A stretch of 64,000 bases of DNA from Verrucomicrobiaceae bacterium (GCA_015061955.1 SUVO01000002.1:1-64000); one strand, 5' to 3'. Counted from the stretch's first letter, positions 51,980 through 61,617 are shown. The notes: generated by a model not told the origin, from the sequence alone. Numbers and translations are program-made.

Positions 51980-53509
51980 TTAACGTCTTTTACGATACCA
52001 AACAAGACCAAGTGCAAAAGCTCCGAAAATCATTGCCCATTCAGCTGGTTCTGGAACTAATGCAGAAGCCGATACATAATAGTCGCCATTTACTTCTGTT
52101 ACAAGAAGTGCGTTGCCATCGCTATCTTTGAAATGGATAAAATAAAATTCTGAAGAATAATCCTTCAAGATGTCGTCCATATCGGTTAGCTTGAAGTTCA
52201 TTTTATCAGACAAACCATTTATTATAAATTCGATAAAGGCATTGTTATTTCCGTAGCCATCATCGTAATCTTTATAATTTGAGAACAACGATTTAAACGA
52301 TACATTCACACCTTCTGCAACGTTGATTGTAAGAGTTGCACCACCATATTGATGTGCTTCAGCTAAATCAAATTCAACATTGCCAAAATCGTTGCTTGCA
52401 TTGATATTCATTGTAGGTGCAGTTGCTGCCATTGTTCCCGATTTATCTGTAATAACGAACTTTGCATCTTGCTGAGTTGAACCAGCTACATTTGTTGCAA
52501 AAGCATTTTTTGCATTGATGTTGAGCGTGCTCATACCAATCAAGCCAAAACCATTTTGCAAATTGAGTTTTGCCCCATCAGCTACATTCAAAATACCTAA
52601 ATTTTCAACCAAGTATTTTGAATCGCTTGATGTTTGATTGATTACCGCATGTGAACCAATATCGTAAACTAATTTACTTTGCGAAGTTAAACTGCTTACT
52701 GATACCGATGTATTGTTATTGGCGTCTCCAAAACGTAAGGCATAATAACGCGATGTATACCCTTTTTCGCCATCAGATACGTTTACAGTGCCATCGACAA
52801 ATACTCTTTGTGTATACGAGCCATCACTTGCCATAGATGCACCTGCCGTGCAACGTATGCTACCTGCTGTAATTGAACCACCTTCGTAAAGGAAGAAATT
52901 ACTTCCACCACTCCATGTTGTGAATGTTGCTGCTGGTAAAACTTTTACATCGCCATAAATGTACATTTTAGTGCCTTTACCATTCACGCGTGTATCGAGT
53001 TCAAGTGTTGTACCTGCTGCAATATTGAATGTTGTGTTATAGTGTCCACCGCCAGCATTTGTTGTGCCTGCGTGCGTATTTGTTGTCAAATAGAGTGTAC
53101 CTGAATTTAAATTCAAAATAGTATTTCTAATACCATTTCCATGGGTATTCATCTCTATTCTTCCCGCAACAGACGAATCGGTTGTTGAACCAATATTTAA
53201 AGTTGTATTGGTTTCTACTGCTGATTTTGGGAATGTACTAATTTTCAAAGTTTTTCCATTCTTTACAGAAAAACTGTATTCTTTAATTGTTGCTTTATCG
53301 AGGTCAAAACTAGATATTGTAGCATCGACATCTGCTGTCAAAGACAAGCCCGATGACCCAAAAGAAACTGTATCTTGCGTTGTTGGTACAGTTTCGCTAT
53401 CTGTCAAACCCCACGTTAATGGATCTGACCAGTTTCCACTTTGTTCAATAGTAGCACCATGAACAAGACTCACAGCCGATATTGATAAGGTTATAATTAA
53501 TTTCTTCAT
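51980..53509 (-). CDS. PEP-CTERM surface protein
   Basis: A 509-residue secreted protein with signal peptide (MKKLIITLSISAVSLVHGA), a Trp-containing start ('GNWSDPLTWG'), a long beta-repeat body rich in Asn, Thr and Gly ('LNLNSGTLYLTTNTHAG', 'INASNDFGNVEFDLA') and the C-terminal sorting signal 'VPEPAEWAMIFGAFALGL' ending YRKRR. It is paralogous to the protein at 49900-51498; the shared phrase 'NDFGxxxFD' lies at equal distance from the end. Its upstream region carries TTGACA next to a C8 tract, as described separately. Confidence 0.88.
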   Translation of the reverse strand: MKKLIITLSISAVSLVHGATIEQSGNWSDPLTWGLTDSETVPTTQDTVSFGSSGLSLTADVDATISSFDLDKATIKEYSFSVKNGKTLKISTFPKSAVETNTTLNIGSTTDSSVAGRIEMNTHGNGIRNTILNLNSGTLYLTTNTHAGTTNAGGGHYNTTFNIAAGTTLELDTRVNGKGTKMYIYGDVKVLPAATFTTWSGGSNFFLYEGGSITAGSIRCTAGASMASDGSYTQRVFVDGTVNVSDGEKGYTSRYYALRFGDANNNTSVSVSSLTSQSKLVYDIGSHAVINQTSSDSKYLVENLGILNVADGAKLNLQNGFGLIGMSTLNINAKNAFATNVAGSTQQDAKFVITDKSGTMAATAPTMNINASNDFGNVEFDLAEAHQYGGATLTINVAEGVNVSFKSLFSNYKDYDDGYGNNNAFIEFIINGLSDKMNFKLTDMDDILKDYSSEFYFIHFKDSDGNALLVTEVNGDYYVSASALVPEPAEWAMIFGAFALGLVWYRKRR

Positions 53510-53609
53510 GATTGATAATTATTTTATGTTAGTTTTCCTATATTATAAAAAATCTTTTTCAGTAAGGTACTATAAAAATTTTTTAAATTGAAGTACTCCT
53601 AATTTATTA

Positions 53610-53625
53610 GGGGGGGGTATGTCAA
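53610..53625 (-). promoter_or_regulatory. TTGACA box next to C8 homopolymer upstream of the second PEP-CTERM gene
   Basis: On the minus strand TTTTTTGCTTGACA is followed by TA and eight C (53617-53610). The same TTTTTTGCTTGACA precedes the G10 tract of the other PEP-CTERM gene. A good -10 at normal spacing is not seen (TTAGGA at 17 bp), and a TATAAT nearer the gene could be used instead. The tract could tune or switch expression. Confidence 0.45.
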
Positions 53626-53756
53626 GCAAAAAATATAATTTTTTACGAATTTAGATAAATTTTAGTTTATCTACTCTTCAAATAACAATAGAGGATTTTG
53701 TTTTGAATAAATGTAATTGACTTTATGTTTTATATTTGAATAATTCGCTTTTATAT

Positions 53757-54551
53757 ATGATATCTACAGAAAAACACATAACACACGAACGTTATCACGT
53801 TCCAAATCTAAAACGAGGATTAGAGGTTTTTGAGCTTTTGGCAAAAAATCCCGATGGTATGACTTTACCAGAAATATCAAAAACTGCTGGTTATTCAAAA
53901 AGTAGCATCTTCCGTATTTTATGTACGCTCGAAGACTGTGGTTACGTAGCTAAAAATAGAGATGAACGTACATTTAGAATGTCTCGTAAATTGGCAGCTT
54001 TAGGTTATGCAGCGTTTGGGGAATCGAATATTGTTGAAAAAAGTATGGATGTTTTGCGTAGAATGCGCGACAAAATCGGTGAAACTTCTATGCTTGGAAC
54101 AATGCTTGATGATGGCTGTGTTATGATTGAACAAGCACCTGGAACATTTCCATTTAAATTCTTGGGCGAAATTGGTATGCGTATAGCATTTCATACATCG
54201 GCTCCAGGTAAGGCAATGCTTGCGTTTTTGTCGAAAGATGAAGTTGATCGCAAGATAGCTAAAATAAAGTTTCAAAAATTCAACGAAAACACAATCGTCG
54301 ATAAAAAGAAGTTCATGGCAGAGTTGGAAACTGTTAAAAATAATGGTTATGCGTTCGATAAAGGCGAAGAAATTGAAGGTGTAAATTGCGTTGGTGCTCC
54401 AATTTTAGATGCTCATGGTTATCCAGTTGCTGCAATATGGATAACAGGTCCACGCGAACGTGTAAAGGTTTCGCAGTTAGATGAAATTGGCAAGATTGTG
54501 AAATCGTATGCCGATGAAATTTCTGGGCGATTGGGCTTTGGCTTATTGTAA
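53757..54551 (+). CDS. IclR-family transcriptional regulator
   Basis: A 264-residue regulator. The N-terminal winged helix (about 15-75: 'LEVFELLAKNPDGMTLPEIS', 'YSKSSIFRILCTLEDCGYV') precedes a GAF-like effector domain ('ETSMLGTMLDDGCVMIEQ', 'FHTSAPGKAMLAFL', 'VNCVGAPILDAHGYPVAAIW'). The ATG at 53757 is preferred over an upstream TTG. IclR proteins usually sense small carboxylates or aromatic acids; no catabolic genes are adjacent, so the target is unknown. Confidence 0.92.
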   Translation: MISTEKHITHERYHVPNLKRGLEVFELLAKNPDGMTLPEISKTAGYSKSSIFRILCTLEDCGYVAKNRDERTFRMSRKLAALGYAAFGESNIVEKSMDVLRRMRDKIGETSMLGTMLDDGCVMIEQAPGTFPFKFLGEIGMRIAFHTSAPGKAMLAFLSKDEVDRKIAKIKFQKFNENTIVDKKKFMAELETVKNNGYAFDKGEEIEGVNCVGAPILDAHGYPVAAIWITGPRERVKVSQLDEIGKIVKSYADEISGRLGFGLL

Positions 54552-54585
54552 TTGTAAGACCTCATTATATTAGTGTAGATATTTT

Positions 54586-56244
54586 ATGAACACTGCAGTT
54601 ATTACAGGTGTAGGGTGTTCTCCGTCTTCAAAAATATCGTCAGATAAAATCACAAATTTTTCTGATATTTCTGAACTTTTTACTCATAGTAATTGTTCAG
54701 CGATTGAGGATAATCAGAATTGTTCGTGGTGTACATCGTTGATGTCCATAGAAGAAACCGAAACCTATAAAAATCCAAGATTGTGTTCGTTTATTTGTTT
54801 GGCTCGCAATTCTATAAAAGAGTCGGGCGTAAATGTTGATGAAAATACATACTTAGTGTTGGTTTGGCAAAAACATAATTTACCTGTTGGGGCGACAAAC
54901 CTTACAACCGATAAATATATTTTGCGTAAAGAATATCTACAGCAGAATGTATCGGCATATCCTCGCATATTGAGTTCGTTGTTGAAAATTGGTGGTGGCA
55001 GTATTGTTGTTGATGATATATCTTCGGCTATGGAAATTGCAAATTTGCTTATAAGCCAACAAAAAACTAATGTAGTATTAGTTGGTTGTGATACAGCTTT
55101 TTTTGTTGTTGAAGAATTGCAATTGGCTGAAAAACGCGAGGCAAAAATCTATTGCAAATTACCTGAGGTTGAAAATGTATCGGATGATAAAAAAGCTAAA
55201 GTTGTTATTAGTTCGGTTGGGGTTGTAAGTCCGTTGGGCGTTGGTGTCGATGCTAATTTAAAAGCGTTGCATTCTGGTTGTGTTGGTGTTGCAAAAATCG
55301 AAAAATTTGAATGCGATAATTGGGCTGGTTGCGTTGTTGGGCAAAACGGGGCAGTGGCATATACTTTAGAGGCATCGCGTGAGGCTCTTAAAAATACAAA
55401 AGATTTAAATTCTAAAAATATAGATTTTATTTGTTGTTCGGAGCAACGCTCGGTTGTAAACAAAGCTGATTTATCTGATAAGCTCGGTATAGATGGAAAT
55501 GTAAAAAGTTTAAAATCGGGGTTAAATGCAGGGCTTCAAGGTTTAGAGTATGCAAAAATGCTTTTAGAAAATTGTAAGTCTAAGCAAGTTGTTGTTGTTG
55601 CTTGCGATGAGCTTACAAAATCGAAAATGGAACTTTATTCGGCTTTGAAATATTTTAGGTCTGATGAATCTGAAAAAGATTTTCAAATGAAATATTATTC
55701 AGCGTATCGTACTGTTTTTGGTGAGGGGGCTTCGGCTTTCTTACTTGAAACATTAGACGAAACTACATCAAGTTGTAGCAATCAAAAATATTTAGGCGAA
55801 ATATTATCGTGCGTTTCTACTTTAGATGGTGGAAATTATACAGATGCTAATCTTGATAACGATGGTTTACAACGGGCTTTTCAAAAGGCTATCAAGCAAG
55901 CTGGAGTTTCGGTAAAAGATGTCGATTTAATATCGTGGTCTCCACGTGGAACTGCTCAAGATTCAAAAATAATCAATTTACGAGATAAATTTTTTGGAAA
56001 AATTCCGATGATAACAAGTGTTTTCCATACAGGATATTCCGAATGTTCGTCGGCATTGATGTCGTTGGGGTGTCTGTTGGAAAGCTTAAATCAAGATAAA
56101 GGTTTGTGGAGACAGCGTTTTGGAATTGTTTATTTTGACGATGTTGTTCTTGAGCGTTCTCCTAAAATTGTTGTTGCTTTGGCTACATCGCATACGGGTG
56201 GCAACTATGTGATAATCGTAAAAATAAATAAAAAAAATATTTGA
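54586..56244 (+). CDS. Degenerate beta-ketoacyl synthase-like protein
   Basis: A 552-residue thiolase-fold protein with a short first unit (1-190) and a fuller ketosynthase-like second unit (205-552): 'VVISSVGVVSPLGVGVDANL', 'FGEGASAFLLETLD' and 'SVFHTGYSECSSA' correspond to KAS blocks. The position of the catalytic Cys (usual TACAS) reads SGLNAG near 311-316, and the usual NAHGT His reads SPRGT (R454). H481 of the third block remains. It is therefore unlikely to condense acyl chains and may be a chain-length-factor-like or regulatory subunit. No acyl carrier protein or reductase is adjacent. Confidence 0.7.
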   Translation: MNTAVITGVGCSPSSKISSDKITNFSDISELFTHSNCSAIEDNQNCSWCTSLMSIEETETYKNPRLCSFICLARNSIKESGVNVDENTYLVLVWQKHNLPVGATNLTTDKYILRKEYLQQNVSAYPRILSSLLKIGGGSIVVDDISSAMEIANLLISQQKTNVVLVGCDTAFFVVEELQLAEKREAKIYCKLPEVENVSDDKKAKVVISSVGVVSPLGVGVDANLKALHSGCVGVAKIEKFECDNWAGCVVGQNGAVAYTLEASREALKNTKDLNSKNIDFICCSEQRSVVNKADLSDKLGIDGNVKSLKSGLNAGLQGLEYAKMLLENCKSKQVVVVACDELTKSKMELYSALKYFRSDESEKDFQMKYYSAYRTVFGEGASAFLLETLDETTSSCSNQKYLGEILSCVSTLDGGNYTDANLDNDGLQRAFQKAIKQAGVSVKDVDLISWSPRGTAQDSKIINLRDKFFGKIPMITSVFHTGYSECSSALMSLGCLLESLNQDKGLWRQRFGIVYFDDVVLERSPKIVVALATSHTGGNYVIIVKINKKNI

Positions 56245-56246
56245 CA
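56241..56246 (+). promoter_or_regulatory. -35 box of the trpBA promoter (putative)
   Basis: TTGACA overlaps the stop codon of the ketosynthase-like gene, 56 bp before the leader ATG. The matching -10 is poor (A-rich sequence around 56262-56270), so the promoter may be weak or need a regulator. Confidence 0.4.
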
Positions 56247-56301
56247 AACTTTTATCAAGATTAAAAAATCTAAAACATAAATTAAATAAATTTCCATAAA
56301 A

Positions 56302-56334
56302 ATGCAAAAGTGGTGGCACAGTTTAAGGTCGTGA
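56302..56334 (+). CDS. trpL: trp leader peptide with tandem Trp codons
   Basis: A 10-codon ORF, MQKWWHSLRS, with adjacent TGG TGG codons at 56311-56316, ends at TGA 56332-56334, 25 bases before the attenuator stem. Such peptides act only by their translation: stalled ribosomes at Trp codons signal tryptophan shortage. Its position between the promoter and trpB, followed by competing hairpins, makes it a textbook attenuator leader. The Shine-Dalgarno is weak, like that of most genes here. Confidence 0.85.
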   Translation: MQKWWHSLRS

Positions 56335-56386
56335 GAGTTTAAAAATGTTTTAAACTTTGGCGGCCTTTTGTTTGGTCGCTTTTTTT
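56328..56386 (+). promoter_or_regulatory. trpBA transcription attenuator (antiterminator and terminator)
   Basis: Terminator: GCGGCC (56360-56365) pairs with GGTCGC (56374-56379), followed by seven T. Antiterminator: AGTTTAAAA (56336-56344) pairs with TTTTAAACT (56348-56356), and GGTC (56328-56331) can extend the stem by pairing with GGCC (56362-56365), removing the 5' half of the terminator. A ribosome stalled at the Trp codons leaves this region free; one that reaches the TGA covers it and lets the terminator form. Confidence 0.85.
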
Positions 56387-56422
56387 GTGTCTTAACGAAT
56401 TACTGCAAATTTAATAAAAAAA

Positions 56423-57625
56423 ATGAAAGATTACATAAATTATAAAACAGGAAAATTTGGAGAATTTGGTGGCATGTATGTTGCTGAAACTCTGATGACT
56501 GCACTCAAAGATTTGGAAGCCGAGTACTTGAAAGCTATGGCTGACGATGATTTCCAACGCGAATACATTCAGTTGTTGAAAGATTTTGTTGGTAGACCAT
56601 CGCCTTTATATTATGCAGAACACCTAACTAAATATTGTGGTGGTGCAAAAATCTATCTGAAAAGAGAAGATTTAAATCATACAGGCGCTCACAAAATTAA
56701 CAATACAATAGGGCAGGCGTTGTTGGCTCGTAGAATGGGTAAAAAACGTTTGATAGCCGAAACTGGTGCAGGTATGCATGGTGTGGCAACTGCAACTGTG
56801 GCTGCGTTGTTTGGTATGGAGTGCGAAGTTTTTATGGGGGCTGAAGACGTGCGTCGACAAGCTCAGAATGTGGCTCGTATGAATATGCTTGGTGCAAAGC
56901 TTCGTGCTGTTACGCTCGATAATGTTCAGGCTACTTTAAAAGATGCTCTAAACGAGGCGTTGCGCAATTGGGTTGAAACAGTTGAAGATACATTCTATGT
57001 TATAGGTACAGCTGCTGGTCCACATCCATATCCACTTATGGTAAAAGAATTCCAGTCGGTAATAGGTAAAGAGGCAAAGAGTCAGTTTATGGAAATGAAT
57101 GGTGGTTTGCCCGACCAAGTAGTTGCTTGCATAGGTGGTGGTAGTAATGCAATAGGTTTGTTCGCACCGTTTATCGAAGAAGACAGTGTTGCTATTTTTG
57201 GTGCCGAAGCAGCTGGTGCTGGTATCGAAACAGGCAAGCATTCTGCCAGCTTAAACGCTGGTAGTGTAGGCGTTTTACATGGTAATAAGACATATTTGTT
57301 GCAAGACGAAAATGGTCAGATTTTAGATACATTCTCGGTTTCGGCTGGTCTTGATTATCCTGGAATAGGTCCAGAACATTCTTATTTACACGAAAGTAAA
57401 CGTGCAACATATGTTCCAATAACCGACGCAGAAGCTATTGATGCCTTCCAGACATTGTGTCGTTTAGAGGGTATAATACCAGCGTTGGAATCGTCGCACG
57501 CTGTGGCATTGGGTATGAAGAACGCACGCAATTTAGATAAATCGAAATCAATAATTGTGAACTTGTCGGGACGTGGCGATAAGGATATGCAATCGGTAAT
57601 CGAATATTTGGAGGCTCATAAATGA
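56423..57625 (+). CDS. trpB: Tryptophan synthase beta chain
   Basis: A 400-residue TrpB1-type PLP enzyme, condensing indole with serine. The PLP lysine is K91 in '[11 protein letters not shown]', the phosphate loop is '[10 protein letters not shown]', and the catalytic Glu is in '[13 protein letters not shown]'. In that loop the usual Gln after GAG is Met. The enzyme otherwise looks fully active. It follows the leader/attenuator and overlaps trpA by four bases (ATGA). No trpE, D, C or F is present in the window. Confidence 0.95.
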   Translation: MKDYINYKTGKFGEFGGMYVAETLMTALKDLEAEYLKAMADDDFQREYIQLLKDFVGRPSPLYYAEHLTKYCGGAKIYLKREDLNHTGAHKINNTIGQALLARRMGKKRLIAETGAGMHGVATATVAALFGMECEVFMGAEDVRRQAQNVARMNMLGAKLRAVTLDNVQATLKDALNEALRNWVETVEDTFYVIGTAAGPHPYPLMVKEFQSVIGKEAKSQFMEMNGGLPDQVVACIGGGSNAIGLFAPFIEEDSVAIFGAEAAGAGIETGKHSASLNAGSVGVLHGNKTYLLQDENGQILDTFSVSAGLDYPGIGPEHSYLHESKRATYVPITDAEAIDAFQTLCRLEGIIPALESSHAVALGMKNARNLDKSKSIIVNLSGRGDKDMQSVIEYLEAHK

Positions 57626-58416
57626 AAAATCTCTTTGAAAATTTAAAAAAACGCAATCGTGCAGCGTTGATTTTGTACGTTTCTTGTGGAGATCCATCAA
57701 TTGAATTTTCCGAAAAACTTATTGAGCGTGCATGCGAAGCTGGTGCCGATATAATTGAGTTGGGTGTCCCATTTTCTGATCCAATGACAGGTGGTAAAAC
57801 AATTCAAGCTTCGAGTGCTAAAGCTATCGCAAATGGTTGTACGTTGCGTAAGATTATAGATATGGCAAGTCGTTTGCGTGCAAAGGGTATTGAACAAAAG
57901 TTTGTTGTGTTCTCGTATTATAATCCAATTTTTAAATATGGTGTAGAGCGTGCAGCTAAAGAATGTGCCGAGGCTGGTATAAATTCGTGGCAGATTGTTG
58001 ATGTACCAATGGAAGAAAGTGTGGAAGTATCATCGGTATTGAATAAGTATGGAATGGATTTTATTCCGTTGGCTACAACTACATCATCGCCAGAACGTGT
58101 ACATGAAATTTCTGAATGTGGTAGTGGGTTTATATATTATGCCGATGCTACCGATAGCAGAGATTCTTTGCCAGAATCAGTTCTTAAACAAATGCAAAAA
58201 ATGCGCGAAGCTTCGGTTTTACCAGTTGGCGCAGGTTTTGGATTTTCGTCTGAGTCTATGGCTAATCAGGCTGCAAAATGTGCCGATGCAGTTGTAGTGG
58301 TAAATAAGTTTGTTGAAGTTGTAAACAACGCACTTGAGGCTAACGGTGAAGATTTTGCTTTAGATACAGCTTCCGAATTTGTGAAAAAATACTCGTTGGC
58401 AATGCAACGCGACTAA
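57622..58416 (+). CDS. trpA: Tryptophan synthase alpha chain, active-site degenerate
   Basis: A 264-residue TrpA barrel. Retained are E46 (E49 of Salmonella) in [11 protein letters not shown], the VDVPMEES block and GFGFS. Changed are the catalytic Asp60 (usual SDPxADGPT; here SDPMTGGKT, Gly57), the loop-6 GVTG with Thr183 (here [13 protein letters not shown], shorter), and the Gly-Ser phosphate site (usual ISGSAIV; here VVNKFVEV). Indole-glycerol-phosphate cleavage is therefore unlikely, whereas a scaffold that activates TrpB remains possible. The start overlaps the trpB stop. A terminator follows. Confidence 0.88.
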   Translation: MKNLFENLKKRNRAALILYVSCGDPSIEFSEKLIERACEAGADIIELGVPFSDPMTGGKTIQASSAKAIANGCTLRKIIDMASRLRAKGIEQKFVVFSYYNPIFKYGVERAAKECAEAGINSWQIVDVPMEESVEVSSVLNKYGMDFIPLATTTSSPERVHEISECGSGFIYYADATDSRDSLPESVLKQMQKMREASVLPVGAGFGFSSESMANQAAKCADAVVVVNKFVEVVNNALEANGEDFALDTASEFVKKYSLAMQRD

Positions 58417-58437
58417 TTTATTTATAGTTCATTTCCT

Positions 58438-58464
58438 AAAGAGTCCTAAAAGGACTCTTTTTTT
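58438..58464 (+). terminator. Terminator of trpBA
   Basis: AAAGAGTCC and GGACTCTTT pair around a short A/T loop, followed by T residues, 21 bp after trpA. Confidence 0.9.
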
Positions 58465-58538
58465 GTAAAAAAATGAGGATTTTTGCTTTATAAAATTGAT
58501 TTTATTTTTGTGAATGTTTAGATTACATACATTAGAAA

Positions 58539-60413
58539 ATGAAATATTTTATCACAGTATTGGGTTTCGTACTTGCAAAGACTCCAGAGTTTGTGTTGCG
58601 AGGCATTTGTTGTTTCATAGCATGGTTTGTTTCTACATTTCTGGCTAAGCGTATGCGTGTAGCTTATAGAAATTTGGAACATTGTTTCCCAGAGAAGTCG
58701 GATAAAGAACGCAGAGCTATAGCAAAAGAGTCGGTACGCAGAATGGTCGAAATGGGGTTGTTTGTGTTGGCAAGTCCTCATATTCCATTAGATACGTTGA
58801 AAAAGCGTATAGGGGTTGATGCTTTTATTTTGGAAGAGCTTGCAAACCATTCTAAAAATCCAACACCAATACTATTGTTGTTGCCTCATGTTTGTATGGT
58901 TGAAGCTGTATCGCTAATGCCTGCACTTGTCGATGTAGAACTTCCACCAGTTGGCGTTATATATCGTCCGTTCGATAATAGTTCTATTGAAGATTGGGTG
59001 AAGAAATCACGAGAACGTTGTGGTATAACTTTGTTGTCGCGTAAAAATGTGCGAAAGTCGGTTGATTTTTTGAATAAAAAAGGTGCAGTTGCGTTGTTGT
59101 TTGACCAAAATGCAGGTAAAGCAGGTTTGCAAAATGTATTCTTTGATATGATATGTTCTACAACCGAATTACCTAGAATTCTTGCAGAACACAAGAAAGC
59201 TGATGTTGCTATGTTTTATGCAAAACGCACAGGTTTTTGGCGTGCAGAAATTAGTGGCGAGTGGTTGAATGTTGATTCTGCCAATGACATTTCTACCAAA
59301 ATGAATGTATGGCTTGAAAACAAATTGCGTACCGATGAACAACTTTGTAGAGATTGGTTGTGGTTGCATCAGCGTTGGGAACGCTTTAATGCTTTTGCTT
59401 TGCCAAAAATGCGTGAAGATGAACGCGAATGTTGTTTGAAATTGCTCGGTGGCAAATTTAAACGTAAATATAAATATGTAATTACTCCACCATCGTCATT
59501 GCGAGGAACGTTGGCTTTAATTCCATTGATAAAAGCTCTCTATAAGAGTCGTCCCGATGCAGAACTTACACTTGTATGTGAAAAGCGTTTTTACGATGTA
59601 TTGTTGGGGTTAGATTTTCCTGCAAAGTTAGTTTGTGCGCCTAATGTTTCAAATAAAATTGCAAGGATGTTATTCTTTAGAAAATTGCGTATGGAATATT
59701 TTGATACGCATGTAGTGTTTGAAGATTCTTTGCTTGCAGATGTTGAATCAAAATTGTTGATGCCTTCTATATCTTTTGCAATTGAATCAAAATACAGAAA
59801 ACGCAAGTTTATAAGATTTGTTTACAAGGCAGATTATGCTTCGGAAGCCGATAGTTTATTGTCGTATTACGAGGCGTTTATGCGTAGATATTCTTTGGAA
59901 GGTGAAATTGATTTATCGCCTTTAGATACTCCGATGGTGCCTCAAAAAAATAAAATAGGTATTATTTGTGGAGGTACTGGTAATCATGTTTTGAGTGCCG
60001 AAAAATGGGGGCAAATAATAAAAAAATTAGATAAAAATTTGAACGATTTTAAATTCGTTGTTTATGGAGACGATTGTGATTGCCATACGGCTTTCGAGAT
60101 TACACGAACTGCTGAATATGCTGAAATAAAATCGTTGGCTGGCAAACTTTCTGATTCAGAAATTATGTCGGAGTTGAAAAGTTGTTCTTTAGTAGTAGGT
60201 ACAGATTGTCGTCTAACTCATATTGCAAACGCTTTAGGGGTAAGAGTTGTGGCAGTTTATGGACCTACAAATCCTGTTCGCAACGGACTTGTTTTTGACG
60301 CCCCCAAATCTATTGTGCGTCCACGCAACTCCCCAATACAAGGGGGCGTAGATGTTGAAAACATTTATGTTGACGATGTTGTTGCAGAAACTTTAAAATT
60401 TATTAACCAGTGA
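58539..60413 (+). CDS. Fusion of LpxL-type acyltransferase and GT9 heptosyltransferase-like domain
   Basis: A 624-residue protein. Residues 1-300 form a lipid A late acyltransferase (LpxL/HtrB) domain: an N-terminal membrane segment, '[17 protein letters not shown]' and the HX4E motif with H117 and E122 (LPHVCMVEA), then '[13 protein letters not shown]'. Residues about 305-624 resemble GT9 ADP-heptose:LPS heptosyltransferases ('[20 protein letters not shown]', '[17 protein letters not shown]', '[17 protein letters not shown]', 'VYGPTNP'). In most bacteria these are separate enzymes. It probably acts on the cytoplasmic face during LPS-like lipid assembly. Confidence 0.85.
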   Translation: MKYFITVLGFVLAKTPEFVLRGICCFIAWFVSTFLAKRMRVAYRNLEHCFPEKSDKERRAIAKESVRRMVEMGLFVLASPHIPLDTLKKRIGVDAFILEELANHSKNPTPILLLLPHVCMVEAVSLMPALVDVELPPVGVIYRPFDNSSIEDWVKKSRERCGITLLSRKNVRKSVDFLNKKGAVALLFDQNAGKAGLQNVFFDMICSTTELPRILAEHKKADVAMFYAKRTGFWRAEISGEWLNVDSANDISTKMNVWLENKLRTDEQLCRDWLWLHQRWERFNAFALPKMREDERECCLKLLGGKFKRKYKYVITPPSSLRGTLALIPLIKALYKSRPDAELTLVCEKRFYDVLLGLDFPAKLVCAPNVSNKIARMLFFRKLRMEYFDTHVVFEDSLLADVESKLLMPSISFAIESKYRKRKFIRFVYKADYASEADSLLSYYEAFMRRYSLEGEIDLSPLDTPMVPQKNKIGIICGGTGNHVLSAEKWGQIIKKLDKNLNDFKFVVYGDDCDCHTAFEITRTAEYAEIKSLAGKLSDSEIMSELKSCSLVVGTDCRLTHIANALGVRVVAVYGPTNPVRNGLVFDAPKSIVRPRNSPIQGGVDVENIYVDDVVAETLKFINQ

Positions 60414-60418
60414 AAATT

Positions 60419-61603
60419 ATGACAAACGTAGGAACTGTATTCAAATCAAATGCCACAAAAGCTATGCTCCTTGGAAGTGGCGAGCTTGGCAGAGAAGTAG
60501 TAATAGAACTTAAGCGATTAGGTCTTGAGGTTATAGCTGTTGACAAATATGCCAACGCTCCTGCAATGCAAGTTGCAGATCGCAGTTATGTAATATCTAT
60601 GCTCGATGCTGAAAAACTTGAAGAAGTTATCAGAAAAGAAAATCCTAATTATATAATACCAGAAGTTGAAGCTATTGCTACTTCTAAACTTGTAGAGCTT
60701 GAAGAACAAGGATTTCGCGTAATTCCAACAGCAAAAGCTGTTAATTTTACAATGAATCGTGAAGGTATTAGAACGTTGGCAGCCGAAAAACTCGGTATGA
60801 AAACATCGCCATACGCATTTGCTACAACATTTGAAGAGTTTGAACAATGTGTAGAAAAAATAGGTTTACCATGTGTTGTAAAGCCTGTTATGAGCTCATC
60901 TGGACACGGTCAGAGTGTTGTGAAAACTAAAGATGACATTAAGCCAGCTTGGGATTATTCTCAGTCGGGTGGTCGTGCTGGTAGTGGTAAAGTTATTGTT
61001 GAAGGTTTTGTTGATTTCGATTACGAAATTACTCTTTTGACAGTGCGTCATAGTGGTGGAACATCGTTCTGCGCTCCAATCGGACATCAGCAGATAGATG
61101 GTGATTATCGTAGAAGTTGGCAACCACATCCAATGAGCGATATTGCACTTGATCGTGCAAAAGAATATGCAAAGTTGATTACCGATGCTCTTGGTGGTTA
61201 TGGTATTTTTGGCGTTGAAATGTTCATTAAGGGCGATGAAGTTTTGTTTAGCGAAGTTTCGCCACGTCCACACGATACTGGTATGGTCACAATGATTTCG
61301 CAAAATCTTTCGCAGTTTGCATTGCATGCTCGAGCAATTTTGGGTATTCCTATTGCAAATATCGAGCAGTATTCACCGGCTGCAAGTAGAGCTGTTGTTG
61401 TTGAGGGCAATAGTGCAGAGCTTGAGTATTGCAATTTAGATAAGGTGTTGTCGCGTCCTAAAACCGATATGCGTATATTTGGCAAACCATGTGTTGTAGG
61501 GCATCGAAGAATGGCTGTGTTGCTTGCTCGTGGCGATACAATAGAACAAGCCGATTCTAAAACTGCTGAAATGCTAAAAGATTTTGATGTAAAATTGAGT
61601 TAG
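60419..61603 (+). CDS. purT: Formate-dependent GAR transformylase
   Basis: A 394-residue ATP-grasp enzyme converting glycinamide ribonucleotide to formyl-GAR with formate and ATP in purine synthesis. The start at 60419 ([20 protein letters not shown]) aligns with the E. coli PurT N-terminus; a GTG three codons earlier would overlap the previous stop. '[17 protein letters not shown]', '[15 protein letters not shown]' and '[20 protein letters not shown]' are ATP-grasp blocks. Its presence suits an organism producing formate by fermentation. Confidence 0.95.
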   Translation: MTNVGTVFKSNATKAMLLGSGELGREVVIELKRLGLEVIAVDKYANAPAMQVADRSYVISMLDAEKLEEVIRKENPNYIIPEVEAIATSKLVELEEQGFRVIPTAKAVNFTMNREGIRTLAAEKLGMKTSPYAFATTFEEFEQCVEKIGLPCVVKPVMSSSGHGQSVVKTKDDIKPAWDYSQSGGRAGSGKVIVEGFVDFDYEITLLTVRHSGGTSFCAPIGHQQIDGDYRRSWQPHPMSDIALDRAKEYAKLITDALGGYGIFGVEMFIKGDEVLFSEVSPRPHDTGMVTMISQNLSQFALHARAILGIPIANIEQYSPAASRAVVVEGNSAELEYCNLDKVLSRPKTDMRIFGKPCVVGHRRMAVLLARGDTIEQADSKTAEMLKDFDVKLS

Positions 61604-61617
61604 TTTTATATTAGCGC

